Shown one piece after another: positions 1-8,411 of a DNA stretch of 64,000 bases (the stretch's first letter is position 1; every line of letters starts with the position of its first letter). The DNA is from Leekyejoonella antrihumi (GTDB lineage: Bacteria > Actinomycetota > Actinomycetes > Actinomycetales > Dermatophilaceae). The DNA lies in assembly GCF_007845645.1 (NCBI RefSeq), contig NZ_VCQV01000002.1, positions 201,555-265,554 on the forward strand, given 5' to 3'. Made by a program: the position numbers and the translations under genes. The notes below the pieces were generated by a model. That model ran no database searches. It had not been told where the DNA came from and saw only the letters and a program-made list of their open reading frames with translations.

Positions 1-553
1 CGGGCGCGTCGTTGAAGCCGGACTCCGCCTCGAGCACCGAGGTCAGCCGCGGCGGCAGCGGCACGCGCCGGAGCACCGAGAAGACCGCCGCCGCGTCGGT
101 GGAGCTGACGATCGCGCCCAGGAGCAGTGACACCTGCCAGGAGAGGTTCGGGAGCAGCAGGTAGGCGCCGACGCCGACCACACCGACGGACACGAGCACC
201 CCGAGCGTCGACAGGATCGCCGCGGGAAGGACGGCAGGTTTGATCGTCTGCCAGTTGGTGGTGATGCCACCCTCGGCCAGGATCAGGATGAGGGCCGCAT
301 AGCCCAGGACCTGTGTGAGGGTCGGGTCGCTGAAGGTGATGCCGAGCCCGGCCTCGCCGATGGCGACGCCGATGCCGAGATAGATGAGCAGGGTGGGCAG
401 TCCGGACCGGTTGGCCAGGCGCACCGCGGCCACCGACACGAGCAGCACCGCCGCGCCGATGAGCAGCGCGCGCGCCAGATCGGTGGGAGTGAAGCCGCTG
501 CCGACCAGCGGCTGAGCCTCCTGCAGGGCATGCATGCCAATGAAGCCGGTCAT
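1..553 (-). CDS. Cation:proton antiporter (CPA1, NhaP2-like), N-terminal part
   Basis: About 184 residues can be read before the window edge cuts the gene. The protein is a chain of hydrophobic helices typical of monovalent cation/H+ antiporters. A segment GAIVSSTDAAAVFS contains the acidic residue that this family uses for ion exchange in the membrane core. By family it exports K+ or Na+ in exchange for protons across the cytoplasmic membrane. The start at 553 (ATG) has a GGAGGG site about nine bases upstream; an in-frame ATG lies five codons further in. The C-terminal membrane part and any regulatory TrkA-C domain lie outside the window. The subfamily (NhaP2/CvrA versus another CPA1 member) is inferred. 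Confidence 0.8.
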   Translation of the reverse strand, partial: MTGFIGMHALQEAQPLVGSGFTPTDLARALLIGAAVLLVSVAAVRLANRSGLPTLLIYLGIGVAIGEAGLGITFSDPTLTQVLGYAALILILAEGGITTNWQTIKPAVLPAAILSTLGVLVSVGVVGVGAYLLLPNLSWQVSLLLGAIVSSTDAAAVFSVLRRVPLPPRLTSVLEAESGFNDAP

Positions 554-583
554 CGGTGCACTCCCTCCGGGGATCGAGCCTCA

Positions 584-625
584 CCCCACGAAGTCCGCTC
601 CTTCGCCGCTCGGTCCGTCGCGGGG
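584..625. repeat. REP-like palindrome, family A copy 1
   Basis: A CCCCACGAAGT left arm and a degenerate GTCGCGGGG right arm lie between two genes on the minus strand. The sequence matches copies at 3502, 23678, 24670 and 27751. It is the least symmetrical of the five. Confidence 0.55.
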
Positions 626-638
626 CCCCAGTAGTTTT

Positions 639-1238
639 TCAGGTCAGCCCACCCTCGTGCTGCACCTTCCGCCGGATGGGCAGGTCGATGACCCCGTGCT
701 GCGGTGTCAGGACGGCGTCCACCGGCAGATCGTGCGACTCGCAGGGCACCTCCTGCGTCAGCTCGTCGTCGTGCACGACCGCGACGATCCAGGAGCCGGG
801 GGACCGGCGCGCCAGCGCGCGGTCATAGCTTCCGCCGCCCTGACCCAGCCGCATACCGTGCCGATCGACGGCCAGCGCGGGGACCACCACGACCGACGCG
901 TCACGGATCGCGCCGGTGCCCAGGTCACGGCCCGGGTCGTCATGTGGGGTCCACGTCAGATCCTTGTCGGCCAGCAACTCCGGCAGGATCACCAGCCAGC
1001 CCAACCGATTCGCGGTCTCGATGATCCCGTCCGACGGTGGCTCCGTGGGCAGGGAGCGGTATGCCGCGAGCACACCGGGTGCCCCGCCTCGCCGGGCCAG
1101 GCGATCGGCGAGCGCACCTGCCAGCCGGTCGCTCTCGGACTTCCGGCGGTCGGCGTCATGCCGCTCGGCGCGGGCCCGCCGGGCCGCGCGGATCACTGAT
1201 CGGGCGGCGCGTTTGTGCTGGGGCAGATCACGCCACAT
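639..1238 (-). CDS. 5-formyltetrahydrofolate cyclo-ligase family protein
   Basis: This 199-residue protein belongs to the 5-FTHF cyclo-ligase (MTHFS) family, which uses ATP to convert 5-formyl-THF to 5,10-methenyl-THF in the cytoplasm. The Mg-ATP signature appears as GQGGGSYDRA near residue 133. A basic N-terminus (HKRAARSVIRAARRAR) and the segment LPTEPPSDGI fit the family. ATG 1238 gives the normal family length. Divergence from galU matches the arrangement in mycobacteria. A longer open frame continues antisense through galU but has no family support. Confidence 0.88.
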   Translation of the reverse strand: MWRDLPQHKRAARSVIRAARRARAERHDADRRKSESDRLAGALADRLARRGGAPGVLAAYRSLPTEPPSDGIIETANRLGWLVILPELLADKDLTWTPHDDPGRDLGTGAIRDASVVVVPALAVDRHGMRLGQGGGSYDRALARRSPGSWIVAVVHDDELTQEVPCESHDLPVDAVLTPQHGVIDLPIRRKVQHEGGLT

Positions 1239-1349
1239 CGCTGGACACCTCCATCCGGGCCGCCGCACGCTCGATCGCCATGCGCAAGATCCTCGCAGGT
1301 CTTTGCCATCCGCCGTCGCACAGCGCGCTACAGCAGATAACCTTCGAAC

Positions 1350-2303
1350 ATGAGAAATGAACCGTTCAGGGCTCCGGTTCGCAAGGCCGTGATCCCGGCC
1401 GCAGGGCTGGGCACCCGCTTCCTTCCGGCGACCAAGGCCATCCCCAAGGAGATGCTGCCCGTTGTCGACAAACCGGCCATCCAATATGTCGTCGAGGAGG
1501 CGGCCCGTGCCGGGATCCTCGACGTACTGACCGTCACGGGGCGCAACAAGGCCGCACTGGAGGACCACTTCGACCGGCACTGGGAGCTGGAGCAGGCGCT
1601 GGAGCGCAAGGGGGACCAGGTCCGGCTGCGACGGGTGCACAAGTCGGCCAACCTGGGCAACGTGCACTTCATTCGGCAGGGCGAACCGCTCGGCCTGGGG
1701 CATGCGGTGCTGTGCGCCCGCTCGCACGTGGGTGATGAGCCGTTCGCGGTGCTGCTCGGCGACGACCTCATCGATGAGCAGGACCACCTGCTGGAGGACA
1801 TGATCGCGGCCCGATATCGCTACGGCGGCTCGGTTGTCGCGCTGATGGAGGTGCCGGAGAACCAGATTCACCTCTACGGCTGCGCGCAGGTCGAGGCGAT
1901 CGAGGGGGACGGCGATGTCGTGCGAGTCACGTCGCTGGTGGAGAAGCCGAATCCCGGTGAGGTCAACAGCAACCTGGCGGTCATCGGCCGCTACATCCTG
2001 GACCCGTCGATCTTCCCCGTGCTGGAGAAGACCCCGCCGGGCCGCGGCCACGAGATCCAGCTGACCGACGCGTTGGTCGAGCAGGCTGCGTCCGACGGAG
2101 AGGGCGGCGGTGTCACCGGAGTCATCTTCCGCGGCAACCGGTACGACACCGGCGATCGGCTCGACTACCTCAAGGCCATGGTGCTGCTCGGCACCCGCCA
2201 CCGCGAGCTGGGCGCCGACTTCCACGCGTGGTTGCTCAGCTGGGCGCGGTCCGAGGAAGCGAGTGACGGCACCCTGACCCGTCACGCCGATCTGGCGCGC
2301 TAG
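1350..2303 (+). CDS. galU: UTP--glucose-1-phosphate uridylyltransferase
   Basis: GalU makes UDP-glucose from UTP and glucose-1-phosphate, feeding cell-wall glycan and polysaccharide synthesis. The 317-residue protein begins with the nucleotidyltransferase signature AAGLGTRFLPATKAIPKEM. It also carries GHAVLCAR, LLGDDLI (metal-binding acidic pair) and VEKP. The length is normal. Its stop codon overlaps the GTG start of moeA (TAGTG), so the two are translationally coupled and probably open an operon that runs to the GlpR-like gene. Confidence 0.96.
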   Translation: MRNEPFRAPVRKAVIPAAGLGTRFLPATKAIPKEMLPVVDKPAIQYVVEEAARAGILDVLTVTGRNKAALEDHFDRHWELEQALERKGDQVRLRRVHKSANLGNVHFIRQGEPLGLGHAVLCARSHVGDEPFAVLLGDDLIDEQDHLLEDMIAARYRYGGSVVALMEVPENQIHLYGCAQVEAIEGDGDVVRVTSLVEKPNPGEVNSNLAVIGRYILDPSIFPVLEKTPPGRGHEIQLTDALVEQAASDGEGGGVTGVIFRGNRYDTGDRLDYLKAMVLLGTRHRELGADFHAWLLSWARSEEASDGTLTRHADLAR

Positions 2304-3556
2304 TGCTCACCGTCCCCGCCTACCAGGAGCGGCTGCTCGAGGCAGTCGCTCCGCTGACACCTGTCGCGGTGAGCGTCCTGGACGCCGGGCAGCTGCTGGG
2401 CCTGGTCACGACGGACGAGGTGCGCGCCGTCGCGATGCTTCCGGGTTTCACCAACTCCGCCATGGACGGGTATGCCGTGCGCGCCGCCGACGTCTCTGAC
2501 GCGCCGGTGACGCTGCCGGTCAGCGGTGACATCGCGGCCGGTGACACCCGCCGGCTCCGGCTCGAGCCCGGGACCTGTTGGCGGATCATGACCGGTGCGC
2601 CGTTGCCCGACGGTGCCGACTCCGTGGTGCAGGTCGAGCTGACCGATGGCGGCACGACGGACGTGCGCATCGATGCACGCGTCGAGTCCGGTGCATCCGT
2701 GCGGTATCCGGGTGAGGACGTGCAACCGGGGCAGGTGGTCCTTGCGGCCGGCACCCAGCTCGCCGCACAGCACGTGCCGGTGCTGCTGTCCGCCGGTGTG
2801 CAGTCCGTGCGGGTGCGGCCACGGCCACGGGTGGCCGTCGTCAGCACCGGCGACGAGCTGCGACCGGCAGGCTCCGAGCTCGAGCACGGTCAGGTCACCG
2901 ACTCCAACGGGCCGATGCTCGCCGCGCTCGCCGTGCAGGCCGGGTTCGACGTCGTGGCCGTGCAGCACGTCGGTGACTCCGGTCCCTCGACCCGCGCCAT
3001 GCTGCACGGGCTCGCGGATGCCGCCGACGCGATCATCACGTCCGGTGGGGTGAGCGCCGGCGCGTTCGAGCCACTGCGCCTGGCGTTCGAGGACGACCAG
3101 TCGTTGGAGTTCGTCAAGGTCGCCATGCAGCCGGGCAAGCCGCAGGCGTTCGGGTCTCTGGGCGGCACACCGGTCTTCGGGCTGCCAGGCAACCCTGTGA
3201 GCTCGTTCGTGTCGTTCCTGGTCTTCGTTGCTCCGGCCCTGCGCAAGATGGCGGGACGGCCCGTCGATGCGCGCACGGTGCGCTGCGAGGTCGCCAGGGG
3301 ATGGCAGCCCGCGGCGCCGGGGCGCACTCAGGTGGCGCGCATCCGCATGCGTCCGGACGGTCGCATCGAGCAGGCGGGTGGTCCAGGTTCGCACCTGATG
3401 GGCGGGTTGGCGACCGCGGAGGGCCTGGCGTTCGTGCCGGCCGACCTGAGGGTCGTGCGCGAGGGCGAGGTGCTGGAGGTCATCGAGTTTCATCCCGACG
3501 AGGGCCCCCGGTCGCAAGCTCTCGTCGATACTTCGCGGGGGCCTCGAAATGCCTGA
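2303..3556 (+). CDS. moeA: Molybdopterin molybdotransferase MoeA / gephyrin-like Glp
   Basis: This 417-residue MoeA/gephyrin-family protein would insert molybdate into adenylylated molybdopterin. Visible motifs are TNSAMDGYAV near the N-terminus, SGGVSAG, the PGKPQAFG loop and GLPGNPVSSF. The order galU-moeA-...-rimJ-membrane protein equals that around the corynebacterial gephyrin-like protein Glp, which links FtsZ to the membrane receptor GlpR. A role in division is therefore an alternative or additional possibility. Adjacent moaC and mog argue that cofactor synthesis is also real here. The last ~20 residues derive from a REP-like palindrome (3502-3544) and look like an acquired tail. GTG start overlaps the galU stop. 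Confidence 0.92.
   Translation: MLTVPAYQERLLEAVAPLTPVAVSVLDAGQLLGLVTTDEVRAVAMLPGFTNSAMDGYAVRAADVSDAPVTLPVSGDIAAGDTRRLRLEPGTCWRIMTGAPLPDGADSVVQVELTDGGTTDVRIDARVESGASVRYPGEDVQPGQVVLAAGTQLAAQHVPVLLSAGVQSVRVRPRPRVAVVSTGDELRPAGSELEHGQVTDSNGPMLAALAVQAGFDVVAVQHVGDSGPSTRAMLHGLADAADAIITSGGVSAGAFEPLRLAFEDDQSLEFVKVAMQPGKPQAFGSLGGTPVFGLPGNPVSSFVSFLVFVAPALRKMAGRPVDARTVRCEVARGWQPAAPGRTQVARIRMRPDGRIEQAGGPGSHLMGGLATAEGLAFVPADLRVVREGEVLEVIEFHPDEGPRSQALVDTSRGPRNA
3502..3544. repeat. REP-like palindrome, family A copy 2 (in moeA 3' end)
   Basis: A GGCCCCCGGTCGCAAG left arm and a TACTTCGCGGGGGCC right arm form an imperfect hairpin. It lies wholly inside the last codons of moeA, just before the overlapping moaC start at 3549. 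Confidence 0.65.
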
Positions 3557-4040
3557 GCAGACCACCGATCATCTGACTCACGTCCGCAGCGACGGCAGCG
3601 CGCACATGGTGGACGTCAGCGCCAAGCGGATCACGGCCCGCGTCGCGCGTGCCGCCGGGCGAGTGCTGCTCTCGCCGCAGGCGATCGCGGCTCTGCGGGA
3701 CGACACCGTGCCGAAGGGGGATGCGCTCGCTGTGGCACGGATAGCCGGCATCCAGGGCGCGAAGCGCACCCCCGAACTGGTGCCGCTGGCCCACCCGGTG
3801 GCTGTGCACGCGGCGTCCGTGGACCTGACCGTCGCCGATGACGGCGTCGACATCGAGGCGGAGGTGCGCACCGCCGACCGGACCGGCATCGAGATGGAGG
3901 CGCTCACCTGTGTGACCGTTGCGGCCCTCGCGCTCATCGACATGGTCAAGGCCGTCGACAAGCACGCCCGCATCACCGACGTGCGGGTCACGGCCAAGTC
4001 CGGTGGGCGATCCGGCGACTGGGCCGAACCGCATGCGTAG
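3549..4040 (+). CDS. moaC: Cyclic pyranopterin monophosphate synthase
   Basis: MoaC catalyses the second half of the first step of molybdenum cofactor synthesis, converting 3',8-cyclo-7,8-dihydro-GTP to cPMP together with MoaA. The 163-residue protein shows the family signatures THVRSDGSAHMVDVSAK at the N-terminus, PLAHPV, TGIEMEALT and the conserved Lys-Asp of DMVKAVDK. It starts at ATG 3549, overlapping moeA by eight bases. moaA is not in the window. Confidence 0.96.
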   Translation: MPEQTTDHLTHVRSDGSAHMVDVSAKRITARVARAAGRVLLSPQAIAALRDDTVPKGDALAVARIAGIQGAKRTPELVPLAHPVAVHAASVDLTVADDGVDIEAEVRTADRTGIEMEALTCVTVAALALIDMVKAVDKHARITDVRVTAKSGGRSGDWAEPHA

Positions 4041-4506
4041 GGCCGCGGTCATCACCTGCTCCAACCGGGCTGCCGCCGGCACGTATGCCGATCGGTCCGG
4101 ACCCGTGATCGTGGCGGCGCTGCGGTCGTGGGGCTTCGAGGTCGAGGATTCGGCCGTTGTGTCCGACGGTGATCCGGTGGGGGAGGCTCTGCGCTCGGCG
4201 CTGGCCTCCGGCGTCGACCTGGTGCTGACCACTGGAGGCACCGGGCTGACTCCGACGGATCGGACCCCCGAGCAGACCCGGCCGCTGCTGGACCGGGTGG
4301 TGCCCGGCCTGGCCGAGGCGATCCGTGCCGCCGGTGCCGCCAAGGGAGTGCCGACCGCGGTGCTGTCCCGCGGACTCGCGGGATGCGTTGGGCGCACGCT
4401 AGTGGTCAACCTGCCCGGATCCACTGGTGGCGTGCGCGATGCACTCGCAGTGCTCGAACCCGTCGTGGAGCACGCCCTCTCACAGCTGGCCGGTGGCGAC
4501 CATTGA
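4033..4506 (+). CDS. mog: MogA/MoaB-family molybdopterin adenylyltransferase
   Basis: This 157-residue MoCF-biosynthesis protein would adenylylate molybdopterin before molybdate insertion by MoeA. The family motifs TTGGTGLTPTDRTPE and VNLPGSTGG are both present, the first being the substrate-binding loop. ATG 4033 overlaps the moaC stop, so it is in the same operon. Standalone Mog and MoaB are hard to tell apart by sequence alone. Confidence 0.92.
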   Translation: MRRAAVITCSNRAAAGTYADRSGPVIVAALRSWGFEVEDSAVVSDGDPVGEALRSALASGVDLVLTTGGTGLTPTDRTPEQTRPLLDRVVPGLAEAIRAAGAAKGVPTAVLSRGLAGCVGRTLVVNLPGSTGGVRDALAVLEPVVEHALSQLAGGDH

Positions 4507-4520
4507 GCGCGACCTGGCCG

Positions 4521-5117
4521 GTGAGCGTCGAAGGACAGTGGGCGGGTTCGACGGTGCGACTGCGGCCGCTGCGAGCTCGCGCCGACCGCAAGGAGTTCCT
4601 CGCTCTGCGGGCGGACAACGCCGACTGGACGCGCCCCTGGGACTCGACCTCACCGCATACGCCGAGCCAACGGCTGTCGTTCGCGCAGCTGGTCCGTCAG
4701 CAGGACCGAGAGGGTCGGGATGGTCTGGCCCTGCCGTTCGCGGTCGAGGTCAACGGCGCACTGGCCGGCCAGATGCACCTGTTCAGCGTCGTGCACGGTG
4801 CGCTGATGTCGGGGGCTGCCGGCTACTGGATCAGCAAGCGCCTTGCGGGCCAGGGGATCACACCGTTCGCGCTCGCCATGCTGATCGACCACGCGTTCGG
4901 TCGCTGCGACCTGCACCGGGTGGAGGTCAACATCCGGCCGGACAATCCGGCGAGCCTGCGCGTTGTCGACAAGCTGGGGCTGCGCGACGAGGGAGTGCGT
5001 CGGGCCTACCTGCACATCAACGGCACCTGGCACGACCACCGCACGTTTGCGATCACGGTGGAGGACCTGCAGCGCGAGAGCGCTGTGCAGCGGTTGGAAC
5101 GCCTGACGCGGGAGTGA
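4521..5117 (+). CDS. RimJ-like GNAT N-acetyltransferase
   Basis: A GCN5-related acetyltransferase of the RimJ/RimL group, about 198 residues from GTG 4521. An alternative TTG at 4503 overlaps the mog stop. The acetyl-CoA fold is visible as GYWISKRLAGQGITPFA (motif A) and the C-terminal NPASLRVVDKLGL. The family acetylates protein N-termini or antibiotics; the substrate here is unknown. Its place between moeA and the GlpR-like membrane gene is conserved in actinobacteria. Confidence 0.88.
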   Translation: MSVEGQWAGSTVRLRPLRARADRKEFLALRADNADWTRPWDSTSPHTPSQRLSFAQLVRQQDREGRDGLALPFAVEVNGALAGQMHLFSVVHGALMSGAAGYWISKRLAGQGITPFALAMLIDHAFGRCDLHRVEVNIRPDNPASLRVVDKLGLRDEGVRRAYLHINGTWHDHRTFAITVEDLQRESAVQRLERLTRE

Positions 5118-5258
5118 GATTCGCGGCATTCCGAGGTCGTGCGTGCGGCCGTCCACGGCGGGCCCAGCACTTCGTGGGGCCAAACTCACCTGAGTCACTT
5201 GCGTGACACGCCGACTACGTCCGACATGTCGTCGAAGAGAACGGTTAGCGTTTTGCCT

Positions 5259-6200
5259 GTGCACCCGAGCAGCCTGATCTTCGTTCTCATTGTCGCCGTT
5301 TGGGCTGCCTATCTGCTGCAGCACTGGATTCGCCGCAGGGAGGCCTTGGTCACCGCACGATCGGTCGACCAGTTCTCCGAGGCGATGCGGGTGCTGGAGC
5401 ACCGTGGCACGGCCCCGGCGCACGACGACACGGTCGCCGTGAAGAAGAGCTCGACTACGACGCCCGCGCAGGTCAGCACTCCGCTGCCGCGTACCTCTCT
5501 GCGAGCAGGATCCGTCATGACAAGCGACACCCCGACAGAGCAGACCCGCACCCCCATCGACGAGCCCGTCCATGAGCTCGACGCCGTCTCGGCGCCGGTG
5601 CGTGTCGGCAGCCACGTCATCCGTGCCCTCGCCGCCCTGAACTCCCGCCGGGTGCGCGGGATCGCGCTGCTCGCCTCGCTCGCGCTGCTGGCGTTTGCCG
5701 TGGTGCTTGCGCCGTTCGGGATGCTTCCCTGGTGGAGCCCGGTCGTGAGCCTGGTGCTGGTCGGCGGGGTCTTCGCCTGGTTGCGCAAGGAGGCCGTTGC
5801 CGAGCAGTCCGCCCGCGGCGAGGACCGCGAGGCCACTGTGTCGACGACGCGTCCCGTCCAACGCCCGGCTGTTCACAGCGGCCCGCAGCTCGGCGGCGCC
5901 CAGCGGGTGGCGATGCCCAGCCGCGACCTGGTCTTCGACAATGCGCAGCCCGCCCCGTCCGCCACCGCGAAGCCGACCCCGCAGGCCGAGCAGGTGGAGG
6001 GTTCCTGGTCGCCCGTCCCGGTGCCGCGCCCGACCTACACGATGAAGGCGAAGGCGGAGCCCACCGCGCCGTCGCTGCCCGAGAGCTCGCAGAGCACCGC
6101 CGCCCGGCACGCCGACACCCCGATCGACGAGCTGCCCTTCGACGGGCTGGCGCTGGACGAGGACCTCGAAGAGCTGCCCTCGGTTTTCCGCGCCGGCTGA
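5259..6200 (+). CDS. GlpR-like membrane protein (candidate gephyrin-like protein receptor)
   Basis: The protein has about 313 residues from GTG 5259, with an N-terminal membrane helix (SLIFVLIVAVWAAYLL). It continues with a charged cytoplasmic segment, two adjacent helices near residues 130-175 and a long Pro/Ala/Glu-rich tail. This layout and the galU-moeA-rimJ neighbourhood match the conserved actinobacterial membrane protein described as GlpR in Corynebacterium. GlpR anchors the MoeA-like Glp at the septum. ATG 5226 is an alternative start; neither has a convincing ribosome site. A TAGCGT sequence just before GTG 5259 could be a -10 box of a leaderless transcript. Function is inferred mainly from synteny. 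Confidence 0.68.
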   Translation: MHPSSLIFVLIVAVWAAYLLQHWIRRREALVTARSVDQFSEAMRVLEHRGTAPAHDDTVAVKKSSTTTPAQVSTPLPRTSLRAGSVMTSDTPTEQTRTPIDEPVHELDAVSAPVRVGSHVIRALAALNSRRVRGIALLASLALLAFAVVLAPFGMLPWWSPVVSLVLVGGVFAWLRKEAVAEQSARGEDREATVSTTRPVQRPAVHSGPQLGGAQRVAMPSRDLVFDNAQPAPSATAKPTPQAEQVEGSWSPVPVPRPTYTMKAKAEPTAPSLPESSQSTAARHADTPIDELPFDGLALDEDLEELPSVFRAG

Positions 6201-6236
6201 GCCACACCCGGCACACCTGCGAGATAGCCTGCCGGT

Positions 6237-7211
6237 ATGACGCAGATGACGTATCGCCCGCTTGGGGCCTCCGGCCTCATGGTCAGCGCTGTTGGAGTCG
6301 GCTGCAACGCCTTCAGCCGCCGCGTCGACCAGGAGGGCGTGCGCGACATCCTGGCCGCCGCCCGCGACGTCGGGGTGACGCTGCTGGACACCTCCGACAC
6401 CTATGGCGTGGAGCCGGGTGCCAGCGAGACCATGATCGGCGAGGCGCTGCAGGGGCAGCGGGACGAGTTCGTGGTTGCGACGAAGTTCGGCATGGACATG
6501 CGCGGCACCCTCGGCGCCGATCACGGTGTGCGCGGTTCGCGGCGGTATGTGCGCCGCGCGGTCGAGGCGAGCCTGCGCCGGCTGCAGGTCGACCACATCG
6601 ACCTCTACCAGCTGCACGCCCCCGACCCGATCACCCCGATCGAGGAGACGCTCAGTGCTCTGACCGACCTGGTCCGGGAGGGCAAGGTGCGCTACGTCGG
6701 GTGCTCGAACTTCGCCGGCTGGCAGATCGCGGACGCGTCCTGGACGGCGCAGACCGCGGGGCTGGAGTCGTTCATCTCGGTGCAGAACCGCTACTCGCTG
6801 CTCGATCGCACGGTCGAGGCAGAGGTGGTGCCGGCCGCCGAGACGTTCGGTCTCGGGCTGCTGCCGTTCTTCCCCTTGGAGTACGGCCTGCTCGCGGGCA
6901 AGTATCGCCGCGGTGAGGCGCCGCCGGAAGGCTCACGGGCCGCGCTGGACCCGGCCCGAGCCCAATGGCTGGAAGGTGCCGACTGGGATCGGATCGAGGC
7001 GCTCACGGCATACGCCACGGCTCGTGAGCTGTCACTGCTCGAGGTGTCCATCGCCGGTCTGGCGGCGCAGCCGGCCGTGGGATCGGTGATCTCCGGCGCC
7101 ACGTCCGGTGACCAGGTGCGCGCGAACGCCGAGGCCCTGCGGTGGCAGCCGACCGCGCAGGACCTGGCCGACCTGGATGACGTCTGCGGGGCCGCCGACC
7201 TGCGCGACTGA
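6237..7211 (+). CDS. Aldo/keto reductase
   Basis: A 324-residue NADPH-dependent aldo/keto reductase. The catalytic tetrad is recognisable: Asp and Tyr in LLDTSDTYG, Lys in VATKFG, His in YQLHAPD. The barrel continues through VRYVGCSNF and the C-terminal VSIAGLAAQPAVGSVISGA, where the cofactor phosphate binds. ATG 6237 is followed by a second ATG three codons later. The substrate cannot be assigned. It stands alone between the GlpR-like gene and tRNA-Ala. Confidence 0.92.
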   Translation: MTQMTYRPLGASGLMVSAVGVGCNAFSRRVDQEGVRDILAAARDVGVTLLDTSDTYGVEPGASETMIGEALQGQRDEFVVATKFGMDMRGTLGADHGVRGSRRYVRRAVEASLRRLQVDHIDLYQLHAPDPITPIEETLSALTDLVREGKVRYVGCSNFAGWQIADASWTAQTAGLESFISVQNRYSLLDRTVEAEVVPAAETFGLGLLPFFPLEYGLLAGKYRRGEAPPEGSRAALDPARAQWLEGADWDRIEALTAYATARELSLLEVSIAGLAAQPAVGSVISGATSGDQVRANAEALRWQPTAQDLADLDDVCGAADLRD

Positions 7212-7283
7212 GCCGCCCGGCGCTGCATTCCGACGCCGATTCGGAGCCGAGCGGGGTGCGGTGTTATTGTTGCTCACGCTTCT

Positions 7284-7356
7284 GGGGCTGTGGCGCAGTT
7301 GGTAGCGCGTCTCGTTCGCAATGAGAAGGTCAGGGGTTCGATTCCCCTCAGCTCCA
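7284..7356 (+). tRNA. tRNA-Ala (anticodon CGC)
   Basis: A 73-base cloverleaf. The acceptor stem GGGGCTG pairs with CAGCTCC, with discriminator A. The anticodon loop is TTCGCAA, giving anticodon CGC (reads GCG), and the T-arm loop begins TTCGATT. The CCA end is not encoded; CA follows the discriminator. Confidence 0.95.
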
Positions 7357-7357
7357 C

Positions 7358-7406
7358 AGATGTCGGGAAGGGCCAGGTGTAGTTTGCCTGGCCCTTCCCG
7401 ACATCT
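7358..7406. terminator. Perfect 20-bp inverted repeat behind tRNA-Ala
   Basis: The arm at 7358-7377 is exactly complementary to 7387-7406, with a nine-base loop. It starts two bases after the tRNA and has no T-tract. It is probably the tRNA terminator and 3' processing structure. Confidence 0.75.
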
Positions 7407-7591
7407 ACGGGGACTCAGCGAATCGAGTGGGCCCACGCCGAGCGAACAGGACTCGGCAGCCTGGCGCCGCCACATGTCGCGAATCTGCGGGCCGGCACCA
7501 CGTCGAGTCCTGTTGGCGGTGCGGTCGACGACCCGGCGCCACGCGCGAGGCGGCCGCTGACCTCCGGCCGATCCCGGCTAGGTTGGAAAAT

Positions 7592-8245
7592 ATGTACACA
7601 CCCCCGTTCAACGTCGTATCTGACGAAGCCGACGTGCGGGCGATGGTGACCGCCGCCCGCACTGCGTGGCTGGTGACCACCGGGGAGGACGGAGTGCCGA
7701 TGGCAACGTCGGTGCCCGTGATGTGGCGCGGCCAGAAGGTGATTGCGCACGTGGCAAAGGCCAATTCGCACTGGAAGCAGATAATCGACGGCACCCCGGC
7801 GCTGCTGATCGTCGGTGGTGCGCAGGCCTACATCTCCCCGTCCTGGTATGCCGCGAAGGCCGAGCACGGCAAGGTCGTGCCGACCTGGAACTACAGCGCC
7901 GTCCACCTCACCGGCACGGTCACGGTGCATCACGACCGCGAGTGGTTGCGGGCGGCGGTCACCGAGCTGACCGACACCTATGAGGGTGGCCGCGACCAGC
8001 CGTGGCAGGTGACCGATGCGCCGGCGCAGTACATCGACGGTCAGTTGGGCGGCATCGTCGGCATCGAGGTCACGGTCACCCGTGTCGAGGGAAAGGCCAA
8101 GCTGAGCCAGAACCGGTCCGAGGCGGACCGGCAGGGCGTCGTCGACGGCCTACGCGCTGAGGACCTCTCCGACGCAGACCACGCCCAGGCGCTCGAAGTG
8201 GCCGAACGGATGGCAGACATCCTGAGGGCGTCGCGAGTCGAATAG
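7592..8245 (+). CDS. PaiB-family FMN-binding protein
   Basis: A 217-residue member of the PaiB family (FMN-binding split barrel, often named negative transcriptional regulator). The start MYTPPFNV is the family hallmark; other segments include PVMWRGQKVIAHVAK and PTWNYSAVHLTG. In Bacillus, PaiB acts with PaiA, but no acetyltransferase partner lies next to it here. The protein binds flavin and may act as an oxidoreductase or haem-handling protein. ATG 7592 was chosen over an upstream in-frame extension because it gives the family N-terminus. Confidence 0.88.
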   Translation: MYTPPFNVVSDEADVRAMVTAARTAWLVTTGEDGVPMATSVPVMWRGQKVIAHVAKANSHWKQIIDGTPALLIVGGAQAYISPSWYAAKAEHGKVVPTWNYSAVHLTGTVTVHHDREWLRAAVTELTDTYEGGRDQPWQVTDAPAQYIDGQLGGIVGIEVTVTRVEGKAKLSQNRSEADRQGVVDGLRAEDLSDADHAQALEVAERMADILRASRVE

Positions 8246-8411
8246 CCGCGCGGCGTGGTGTCCGACGCCGAGTTTCCTTGCCGTGCCCATGAGTTGAGGC
8301 ATTCCTCCATCGATGGACGATTCTGGCGAATATCCGTGATGCGGCAGCGACGACGGCCCGTTGAGGTTAGGCTCCCGGGACTGGCGTGCGCAATGGATCT
8401 TGGAGGACAGC

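Noticed and set aside
1303..1341. galU promoter from TTGCCA and GATAAC
   Set aside because: Spacing is 27 bases, and the alternative TACAGC gives 20; neither is convincing.
1239..2285. Long minus-strand reading frame extending the cyclo-ligase antisense through galU
   Set aside because: It only mirrors galU codons; the cyclo-ligase family length is met from ATG 1238 and the extension shows no family motif.
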